Of a stretch of DNA of 17,873 nucleotides, positions 7,331 to 13,337 are shown one piece after another. The notes beneath the pieces are model-generated. The model made no database searches. It worked only from the letters and a program-made list of their open reading frames with translations, and was not told the origin of the DNA. This stretch comes from JBBCJT01 sp037190665 (GTDB lineage: Bacteria; Pseudomonadota; Alphaproteobacteria; Acetobacterales; Acetobacteraceae): NCBI GenBank assembly GCA_037190665.1, contig JBBCJT010000019.1, positions 1-17,873 on the forward strand, written 5' to 3'. Each line of letters opens with the position of its first letter. Position 1 is the first letter of the stretch. A program made the position numbers and the translations under genes.

Positions 7331-7576
7331 TTGAGCATCTTCTCACGTCGCTCGCTGCTGGCCGCCCTCGGCATGGGCGGTGCGCTGCTCACCGCGGCAG
7401 CCGCCGAGGCCGCGACCGCCACCACCACGGACCAGACCCCCACGCGCCGCCGCCGGCGCCGGGGCAAGCAGAGCGCCCAGGCACAGACGCAGACGCAGAC
7501 GCAGACCAACCGTCAGCCGCAGCGTCGCAGCCGGACGCACCAGCCGGCGCAGCCCCCCTCTGCTCCGGCCCAGTAA
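7331..7576 (+). CDS. Small secreted Arg-rich protein with Tat-type signal
   Basis: 81 residues from a TTG at 7331, with a weak GGA 8 nt upstream. The first about 27 residues look like a twin-arginine signal (SRRSLLAALGMGGALLTAAAAEAA), with cleavage after an AxA-like site. The mature part is short, polar and low in complexity: a run of six Arg followed by GK (residues 39-46), a Gln-Thr repeat (about 51-59) and a Pro/Gln/Arg tail. It has no Cys or known domain. The Gln-Thr stretch is coded by a hexamer repeat (7484-7506). The signal-like N-terminus argues for a real gene, but the start codon and expression are uncertain. A compact stem and then a terminator follow the stop. Function unknown; a cationic periplasmic peptide is the plain description. 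Confidence 0.55.
   Translation: MSIFSRRSLLAALGMGGALLTAAAAEAATATTTDQTPTRRRRRRGKQSAQAQTQTQTQTNRQPQRRSRTHQPAQPPSAPAQ
7484..7506 (+). repeat. Hexamer tandem repeat (CAGACG, almost four units)
   Basis: CAGACG is repeated three times, followed by a partial CAGAC. It lies in frame in the small Tat-signal gene and codes alternating Gln and Thr. Unit length is a multiple of three, so gain or loss of a unit would keep the frame. Confidence 0.8.
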
Positions 7577-7592
7577 GGACTTCTCCCCTCGG

Positions 7593-7619
7593 CGTCCGCT
7601 CCATCCCGGCGAGCGGACG
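7593..7619. repeat. Inverted repeat in the convergent gap
   Basis: CGTCCGCT (7593-7600) pairs with AGCGGACG (7612-7619), 8 bp with an 11-nt loop, between the stop of the small plus-strand gene and the stop of the hyfI-like gene. No U-run follows on either strand; it may stabilise 3' ends. Confidence 0.45.
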
Positions 7620-8183
7620 TCAATCCTGCGGCCCGGTGGGAAACCGCCGGGCCGCTTTCTTGTCCGCCGCCTGCGCCTCGACCAGCGCGATCAGGCCGCG
7701 CAGCAGTTCGGTCGGCGTCGGCGGACAGCCGCGGATGACGAGATCGACCGGTACGGCCGCGCCGATACCCCCCGTCTCCACCGCATAGCTGCCCTTGAAC
7801 AGCCCGCCATCCACGGCGCAGTTGCCGACCGCGACCACCCACTTCGGATCGGGCGTGGCGGCATAGGTATGCTCCAGCGCCTCGCGCATGTTGCGCGTCA
7901 GCGGCCCGGTCACCAGCAGCACGTCGGCATGGCGCGGGCTCGCGACGAAATGCAGCCCGAAACGCTCGAGGTCATAGACGATGTTGGACAGCGCGTGGAT
8001 CTCGAGCTCGCAGCCATTGCACGATCCGGCATCGACCTGCCGGATCGCGAGGCTGCGGCCCAGCCGGCGCCGGCCCGCCGCCTGCAGCCGCTCCACCAGC
8101 GCGCGCACCGTCGCCGGATCGGTGGCGGGCGCGGGCTCGGTCGCGGGGCGGGCGAGGTTCGCGGCGAAACGGCGCCAGACCAT
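7620..8183 (-). CDS. HyfI/NuoB-like small subunit with one [4Fe-4S] cluster
   Basis: 187 residues in the NuoB / HycG / HyfI family, a peripheral electron-transfer subunit of group 4 hydrogenase-like and complex I-like assemblies. Four Cys remain to hold the proximal [4Fe-4S] cluster: Cys55 and Cys58 in DAGSCNGCELEI, Cys122 in VGNCAVDGG and Cys153 in RGCPPTP. The CxxC spacing is the hydrogenase type; complex I NuoB has adjacent Cys. The rest (FGLHFVASPRHADVLLVTGP, 75-94) fits the family. The ATG at 8183 overlaps the ynfA-like stop by one base (TGATG), so the two are coupled. This is the last gene of the cluster. The retained cluster beside a large subunit without Ni-Fe ligands suggests that electron transfer or structure, not hydrogen chemistry, is conserved. 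Confidence 0.93.
   Translation of the reverse strand: MVWRRFAANLARPATEPAPATDPATVRALVERLQAAGRRRLGRSLAIRQVDAGSCNGCELEIHALSNIVYDLERFGLHFVASPRHADVLLVTGPLTRNMREALEHTYAATPDPKWVVAVGNCAVDGGLFKGSYAVETGGIGAAVPVDLVIRGCPPTPTELLRGLIALVEAQAADKKAARRFPTGPQD
7628..7660 (+). terminator. Rho-independent terminator for the small Tat gene, inside the opposing gene's 3' end
   Basis: GCGGCCCGG (7628-7636) pairs perfectly with CCGGGCCGC (7647-7655), with a 10-nt loop, and is followed on the plus strand by TTTCTTGT. The stem overlaps the last codons of the minus-strand hyfI-like gene. On the minus strand the stem is followed by AGGATTGA, so it should stop only plus-strand transcripts. Confidence 0.6.
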
Positions 8184-8512
8184 CAGGCACTCCTCGGGCC
8201 GAACAGGATGACCGACGCGCCGATCAGGCACAGCGCCGCACCAGTCACATCCCAGCGATCCGGCCGCAGCCCCTCGACGCTCCAGAGCCAGACGAGGCTC
8301 GCGGTGATGTAGATGCCGCCATAGGCCGCATAGGCGCGGCCGGCCGCCGGCGTGTCGATCAGCGTCAGCAGCCAGGCGAACAGCGCGAGCGCGGCCAGCC
8401 CGGGGACCAGCCACAGCGCGGACGCGCCGTGGCGCACCACCGCCCAGGTGGCGAAGCAGCCGGCGATCTCCGCCACCGCCGCGCCCGCGTAGATCGCGAA
8501 GGTCCGGATCAT
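8183..8512 (-). CDS. ynfA: YnfA family (UPF0060) small membrane protein
   Basis: 109 residues with four predicted membrane helices (about 3-24, 31-52, 60-80, 88-105), matching the YnfA length and topology. Family marks are the early Glu15 in AEIAGCF and the GRAYAAYGGIYI motif (58-69). YnfA proteins resemble small multidrug resistance transporters, and efflux has been reported for enterobacterial members; the substrate here cannot be told. The ATG at 8512 gives the standard length. Its stop overlaps the hyfI-like start, while a 259-bp gap with palindromic repeats separates it from the hyfG-like gene. It stands where hyfH (a ferredoxin-like subunit) would be in the E. coli hyf order. It may be a passenger gene or an extra membrane subunit. 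Confidence 0.92.
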   Translation of the reverse strand: MIRTFAIYAGAAVAEIAGCFATWAVVRHGASALWLVPGLAALALFAWLLTLIDTPAAGRAYAAYGGIYITASLVWLWSVEGLRPDRWDVTGAALCLIGASVILFGPRSA

Positions 8513-8771
8513 GCCAGCGAGGCCCTGCGGAAAGACAGGCGCGGCCGCGCGACGTGCCCCTCTCCCGCTGGCGGGAGAGGGAGGGGCCCGCGCGCGCGCG
8601 GGAGGGTGAGGGCGGCGGGGCGGCGAGACCTCGCCGCGATCCGGAGGCAAGCAGCCTCACCCCGGCCCTCTCTCGCCTGGTGGGAGAGGGAGAAGCAGCG
8701 CGACCGTTCCTCGAAGCTCCCGCCCGCGGAGGAGCGCCGGCGGCGCGGTTCACCCACCAAGGCCGTGCGCA
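8513..8771. other. Gap inside the hyf-like cluster
   Basis: 259 bp between the hyfG-like stop and the ynfA start. All other junctions in the cluster are overlaps. Apart from the palindromic doublet it holds nothing I recognise as a gene; reading frames through it are not protein-like. Confidence 0.6.
8557..8690. repeat. REP-like palindromic doublet between hyfG-like gene and ynfA
   Basis: Two related palindromes lie in inverted orientation. Copy A: CCCTCTCCCGC (8558-8568) and its exact complement (8571-8581). Copy B: CCCTCTC (8666-8672) with GAGAGGG (8684-8690), extended by weaker pairs. They are joined by inverted arms GGGTGAGG (8604-8611) and CCTCACCC (8655-8662), and a central palindrome CGGCGAG/CTCGCCG (8621-8636). 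A 16-nt alternating CG palindrome lies at 8587-8602. This is the layout of BIME-type repetitive extragenic elements; similar CCCTCTCCCGC stems are widespread in GC-rich proteobacteria. Confidence 0.75.
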
Positions 8772-10262
8772 TCACAGGTCGACCCCGCTGTAGCTGCCGT
8801 TCACCGATTTGTTGCACAGCGGGAAGTCGGCAACGATGTTGCCCTCGATCAGCGCCTCGATCATCGGCCAGTGGAACCAGGTCGGGTCGCGCGCGAACAC
8901 CGCTTCGACCAGCCCGCCGGCGTCGACGCGCATCCAGTGCAGCACGTCGCCGCGGAAGCCTTCCGCCACGCCCACGCCCTCGCCGGCCACCTGTGGCAGC
9001 GAGGCGACGAGCGGGCCGCCCGGCAGCCGCGCGAGCAGCGTGCGCAGCAGACGGATCGACACCGCGACTTCCTCCAGCCGCACGCGCACGCGCGCATCCA
9101 CATCGCCGGTCAGGCGCAGCGGCGTGCCGGGGGCCAGCTCGGGATAGGGCGGATAGGGCAGGTCGCGCCGCGCATCGAAGGCGCGCCCGGCCGCGCGGCC
9201 GACCACGCCGCCGGCCGCGAACCGCTCGACCAGCGCGGGGGCGGTGATGCCGGTGCTGGCGACGCGGTCGGCGAGGCTCGCGTAGTTGTCGTACATGCGC
9301 AGCAGCGCCGGCAGTTCGTGCTCGATCGCGGACAGCACCTGCAGCAGTGTGACCTCGCCGCCCGGCGCGATGTCGTCCGCCACCCCGCCGGGGATCACGC
9401 AATCCATCATCCGCCGGTGCCCGAACGCCGCCGCGGCGGCACGCAGCAGCATCTCGCGGTGATAGCCGGTGCGCGCGTGCGGCGGAGCGAAAGCGGCATC
9501 GTTGCAGATGAAACCGATATCGCCGAGGTGGTTGGCGATGCGCTCCATCTCCGCCATCACGGCGCGCAGCGCATGGGCGCGCGGGGGCGCCTCGGTGCCG
9601 GCGGCGGCCTCGGCGGCACGGGCGAAGGCGATGGAATGCGCGACCGTCGAATCGCCGCTGATACGGGCCGCGAAGGCGGCGGCCGCGCGCGGCGAGCGGC
9701 CGCGCATCAGCGCGAGCGTGCCCTTGTGCGTGTAGCCGAGCCGCACCTCCAGCCGCACCACCGTCTCGCCCTGCGCGTGGAAGCGGAAATGCCCGGGTTC
9801 GATCGTCCCGGCATGGACCGGGCCGACGGGGACCACGTGCAGGCTCTCGCCCTCGGCGGGCAGGAATTCCGGCTGCGGCGGCGCCTCGGGTCCCGGGCCG
9901 GGCCGGGCCGCCATCGGGGCCGTGCTGTTCCATCGCCCGTGATCGAGCCAGGGACGCTGGTCGGTGCCGCCCGCGGCCTCGTGCCCCCACAGGTCGCGGA
10001 TCATCCGCTCGAACCATGCCGCCGCGGGGCGCGCGGGCGACAGGGCCGGGAACCGCCCGCCGGCCACGGCGATGGAGGCGAGCAGGAGTTCGCCTTCGCC
10101 GTGGAAGGCGGCATGGACATGCCCCTGATCGGCCCACATCCCCGCCAGCGGCGGCGTCTGCAGGGTGGCGAGCGCGGTCCATTGCTCGACCGTCAGCAGA
10201 TACCGCTCCCACGGGCGGCAGCCCTGCGCGGTGCCCGCGCATATGATGTCGCGCCCGCTCAT
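8772..10262 (-). CDS. HyfG/HycE-like large subunit (NuoC-NuoD fusion) lacking Ni-Fe ligands
   Basis: 496 residues. Residues 1 to about 130 form a short NuoC-like region; from 145 the NuoD/[NiFe]-large-subunit core begins (PVGPVHAGTIEPGHFRF, 145-161; GYTHKG, 176-181). In active group 4 hydrogenases the first metal motif reads RxCGxC; here residues 200-205 are RISGDS, so both Cys are Ser, while AHS (208-210) is kept. The C-terminal motif, normally CxxC, reads CNKS (483-486), ending SVNGSYSGVDL. Without these ligands a Ni-Fe centre is not expected. The ATG at 10262 overlaps the hyfF-like stop (ATGA), so translation is coupled. It probably forms the peripheral arm with the HyfI-like protein. Known complexes with this loss are called Ehr; their reaction is not established. 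Confidence 0.93.
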   Translation of the reverse strand: MSGRDIICAGTAQGCRPWERYLLTVEQWTALATLQTPPLAGMWADQGHVHAAFHGEGELLLASIAVAGGRFPALSPARPAAAWFERMIRDLWGHEAAGGTDQRPWLDHGRWNSTAPMAARPGPGPEAPPQPEFLPAEGESLHVVPVGPVHAGTIEPGHFRFHAQGETVVRLEVRLGYTHKGTLALMRGRSPRAAAAFAARISGDSTVAHSIAFARAAEAAAGTEAPPRAHALRAVMAEMERIANHLGDIGFICNDAAFAPPHARTGYHREMLLRAAAAAFGHRRMMDCVIPGGVADDIAPGGEVTLLQVLSAIEHELPALLRMYDNYASLADRVASTGITAPALVERFAAGGVVGRAAGRAFDARRDLPYPPYPELAPGTPLRLTGDVDARVRVRLEEVAVSIRLLRTLLARLPGGPLVASLPQVAGEGVGVAEGFRGDVLHWMRVDAGGLVEAVFARDPTWFHWPMIEALIEGNIVADFPLCNKSVNGSYSGVDL

Positions 10263-11698
10263 CCCAGCAGCCTCGCCGCTTCGCGCAGCCACGTCACCAG
10301 CGCCTCCGGCGGGGCGAGGCCGAGCCAGACGATCAGCACCATGTGCGCATACAGCGCGGTGACCGCCGCGAAGCGCGGCGCGGGGGCGGCATCGGGCGTG
10401 GCCTCGCCGAAGCACATCGACTGCATGCGCGTGACGAGTGCCGCGAGCGCGACGACGATGCCGACGCCGAGCGGGATGGACAGCGCCGGCAGCCGCGCGA
10501 TGGTCTCGGCCGCGATCAGCACCTCGCTGACGAACAGCGCGAACGGCGGCAGGCCGACGATGGCGGCGACCATCAGCACCAGCCCCCAGCCGAGCGCGGG
10601 GTGCGACAGCGTCAGCCCGCTGATGTCCGCGATGCGCTGGCTGCCCTTCGCCTGCGCCACCGAGCCGACGGCGAAGAAGATCGCGCTCTTGGTCAGGCTG
10701 TGGCCGATCATGTGCAGCAGCCCGGCATAGTTCGCCGCCGCACCGCCGAGGCCGAAGGCGAAGGTGGCGATGCCCATGTGCTCGATGGACGACCACGCGA
10801 ACAGCCGCTTCACATCCCGCCGCCGCCACAGGCTGAACGCGGCGAGCGAGAGCGAGGCGAGGCCCATGCCGATCATCAGCGGGCCGGGCGCGATCGCGTC
10901 CTCGTTGCCGGCGAGCACCATGCGCGTGCGCAGCAGCGCCGACAGCGCCACGTTCAGCACCAGCCCCGACAGCACCGCGGAGATCGCGGTCGGGCCTTCC
11001 GCATGCGCATCCGGCAGCCAGCCATGCAGCGGCACCAGCCCGGCCTTGGTGCCGTAGCCGACCAGCAGGAAGACGAAGGCGAGGTTGAGCAGCGCGCCGT
11101 TGAGCTGCGGGGCGACGGGCAGGATGCGCGACCAGGTCATCGCATCGAGGCCGGGGCCCATCACCTGCGTCGCGGCGAGGTACAGCACCACCGTGCCGAA
11201 CAGCGCGAGCGCGATGCCGACGCCGCAGAGGATGAAGAACTTCCACGCCGCCTCGATCGAGGCGGGGGTGCGGTACAGCCCGACCATCGGCACGGTGGAG
11301 ACGGTGGCGAGTTCCACCGCCGCCCACATCACGCCGAGATTGTCGGCGAGCAGCGCGAGCAGCATCGCACCGAGCAGAAGCTGGTACATCGCGTGGTAGA
11401 AGCGCAGCCGCGGCCCGTCGAGCCGGCCGCTTTCGACCTCGCTGGCGATGTAGCCGGCGGAGAACCACGCGGTGCTCGCGGCGACGAAGGCCGTGAGCGC
11501 CACGAAGATCGTGTTCAGCCCGTCCAGATGCAGCAGCCCGCGCGGCCCCAGCGGTGCCGCGAACAGCGCCAGCGAGAAGGCGAAGGTGATCACGCAGGCG
11601 CCGAGATTGAGCCAGCGCGCCAGACGCCAGTCCGGCACGGCGGCGAGCACGAGCGCCGCGACGAAGGGAAGCGCGACGAGCGCGGCCGGCCCGTTCAA
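10259..11698 (-). CDS. HyfF-like proton-pumping membrane subunit (NuoL/M/N family)
   Basis: 479 residues, with about 13-14 membrane helices expected for the antiporter-like family. Key charged residues: Glu129 in AAVELATVS (helix 5 type), Lys218 in GTKAGLVPLHGWLPDAHAEGP (helix 7 type) and Lys337 in IGHSLTKSAIFF (helix 12 type). At the helix 8 position, where many relatives have Lys, Asn249 is found (LLNVALS-type motif), which I believe is usual for HyfF/HycF-neighbour subunits. SLWRRRDVKRLFAWSSIEHMG (289-309) is a strong family motif. The start is a TTG at 11698 that overlaps the hyfE-like stop (TTGA), with GGGGAG about 8 nt upstream. It would translocate protons or sodium as part of the membrane arm. 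Confidence 0.92.
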   Translation of the reverse strand: MNGPAALVALPFVAALVLAAVPDWRLARWLNLGACVITFAFSLALFAAPLGPRGLLHLDGLNTIFVALTAFVAASTAWFSAGYIASEVESGRLDGPRLRFYHAMYQLLLGAMLLALLADNLGVMWAAVELATVSTVPMVGLYRTPASIEAAWKFFILCGVGIALALFGTVVLYLAATQVMGPGLDAMTWSRILPVAPQLNGALLNLAFVFLLVGYGTKAGLVPLHGWLPDAHAEGPTAISAVLSGLVLNVALSALLRTRMVLAGNEDAIAPGPLMIGMGLASLSLAAFSLWRRRDVKRLFAWSSIEHMGIATFAFGLGGAAANYAGLLHMIGHSLTKSAIFFAVGSVAQAKGSQRIADISGLTLSHPALGWGLVLMVAAIVGLPPFALFVSEVLIAAETIARLPALSIPLGVGIVVALAALVTRMQSMCFGEATPDAAPAPRFAAVTALYAHMVLIVWLGLAPPEALVTWLREAARLLG

Positions 11699-12381
11699 TG
11701 CCGCTCTCCCCGCGCCGCATCGAGATGCGAGGTGTCGAGCGTGTCGAACCGCTCGCGGATCTGGAACAGGAACACGCCGAACACGAGGAAGATCACCAGC
11801 ACCAGCACCGCGACGACGAGTTCCACAACCAGCGGCATGCCCGCGACGCCCACCGCCGCGAGGATCAGCCCGTTCTCCAGGCTCATGAAGCCGACCACCT
11901 GGCTGATCGCGTTCCGCCGCGCGATCATCATCAGCAGGCCGAGCAGGATCACCGACAGCGCGAGGGCGAGGTCCTCCCGCGTCAGCGCCGAGGCCGCGGC
12001 CTGCATGCCGATCGGCAGCACCACCAGCACCGACAACGCGACGAGGCCGACGGCCGCCATCATCGACAGGCCGATGCCGACCGCGGTCTCCACGGTGCGG
12101 TGGATGTCGAAGCTGCGCACGATCCGCCGCAGCGCCAGCGGCACGATCACCGCCTTGGCGGCGAAGGTGATGGTCGCGGTCAGGTACAGCTCGGGGTCGT
12201 GGTGCACATGGCCCTGCCACGCGGCGGCGGCGGCCAGCACCGCGGACTGCACCGCGAACAGGTTGATCACCGCACTCAGCCGGCGCTGGGCCAGCAGCGC
12301 GAAGGACAGCACCAGCACCGCGCCGCCGAGCAGGTGCGCGACATCGTAGGCGAGGACGCCGAAACCGAGATGGTCGGTCAT
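11695..12381 (-). CDS. HyfE-like membrane subunit (NuoK-related)
   Basis: 228 residues, close to the usual HyfE length. Six to seven hydrophobic segments (about 8-30, 38-55, 68-86, 101-126, 138-153, 162-181, 185-206). The C-terminal part resembles NuoK and carries two membrane Glu, Glu169 in GFMSLENG and Glu187 in VVELVVAVL, the pair linked to proton movement in NuoK. Lys76 in TFAAKAVIVP may be a further buried charge. The ATG at 12381 overlaps the hyfC-like stop (ATGA). It should sit between the HyfC-like (NuoH) heel and the HyfF-like pump. Confidence 0.9.
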   Translation of the reverse strand: MTDHLGFGVLAYDVAHLLGGAVLVLSFALLAQRRLSAVINLFAVQSAVLAAAAAWQGHVHHDPELYLTATITFAAKAVIVPLALRRIVRSFDIHRTVETAVGIGLSMMAAVGLVALSVLVVLPIGMQAAASALTREDLALALSVILLGLLMMIARRNAISQVVGFMSLENGLILAAVGVAGMPLVVELVVAVLVLVIFLVFGVFLFQIRERFDTLDTSHLDAARGERH

Positions 12382-13337
12382 GCCAGCCCGGTGCTCACGA
12401 ACAGGAACACCGCCGCGAGCAGCGCGAGCAGCAGCGCCGCGCCGAGGAACTCGGCCACGCGGAAGATGCGCATCTTGGCGATCGAGACCTCGAAGCTCGC
12501 CAGCGCGATGGCGAGCACCCCCACCTTGCCCACCCAGGCCAGCAGCCCGCCGATCCACCCGACCAGGCCCGCGCCCTCCGGGGCCATGCCGAAGGGAACG
12601 AACAGCGCCGCCAGCAGCGTCAGCCACAGCAGCAGCTTCAGCGCCGCCTGCATGTCCCACAGCGCGAGGTCGGGGCCGGAATATTCCAGCAGCCCGGCCT
12701 CGTGCACCATGGTCAGCTCCAGATGCGTGGCGGGATTGTCCACCGGGATGCGCGCGTTCTCCGCCACCGCCACCGCGAGCATCGCCACCGCCGCCAGCCC
12801 CAGCGATACGCGCAGCCCGGGCGGCATGTCGCGCAGCGACGCGGCGACCGCGTCGAGATTGGTGGTGCCCGCGAGCATCGCGAAGATCAGCACCGACAGC
12901 AGCAGCGCGGGTTCGGCGAAAGTCGCGAACGCCATCTCGCGCGAGGCGCCGAGCCCGCCGAAGGCGGTGCCGGCATCGAGTGCGGCCGCGGCCTGCACCA
13001 CCCGCGCGAGCCCCAGCAGCCCCGCGATCACCAGCAGGTCCGCCGCGCCCGCGAACAGCATCCCGCCGGCGAAGGAGGGCACGAGGGCGGCGGCCGTGCA
13101 TGTCGCGACCAGCGCCACCGCGGGCGCGGGCCGGAACAGCGGCGTGGCGCTGGTGGCGATCACCGGGCGCTTGGCCAGCAGCCGCAGCAGGTCCCGCCAG
13201 GGCTGCCACACCGACGGGCCGCGCCTGCCGAGCAGCCGCGCCTTCACGCTGCGCACCAGCCCGATCAGCAGCGGTGCCGCCGCCAGCATCAGCGCCACGT
13301 GCAGGATCTGGGTGAGAATCGCGCCGAGCAGCGTCAT
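12378..13337 (-). CDS. HyfC-like membrane subunit (NuoH-related)
   Basis: 319 residues in the NuoH / HycD / HyfC family, the membrane subunit that touches the peripheral arm and passes conformational change to the pumps. Family marks: VKARLLGRRGPSVWQPWRDL (31-50), GASREMAF (130-137) and ENARIPVDNPATHLELTM (193-210), the last being the HyfC/HycD signature with its acidic and His residues. About eight membrane helices. The ATG at 13337 overlaps the hyfB-like stop (ATGA). All residues expected for the quinone-like or redox-coupling cavity region appear present, so loss of function is not suggested. Confidence 0.94.
   Translation of the reverse strand: MTLLGAILTQILHVALMLAAAPLLIGLVRSVKARLLGRRGPSVWQPWRDLLRLLAKRPVIATSATPLFRPAPAVALVATCTAAALVPSFAGGMLFAGAADLLVIAGLLGLARVVQAAAALDAGTAFGGLGASREMAFATFAEPALLLSVLIFAMLAGTTNLDAVAASLRDMPPGLRVSLGLAAVAMLAVAVAENARIPVDNPATHLELTMVHEAGLLEYSGPDLALWDMQAALKLLLWLTLLAALFVPFGMAPEGAGLVGWIGGLLAWVGKVGVLAIALASFEVSIAKMRIFRVAEFLGAALLLALLAAVFLFVSTGLA

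Noticed and set aside
7484..7506. CRISPR-like or variable-number array
   Set aside because: Fewer than four 6-base units with no spacers; simply an in-frame microsatellite.
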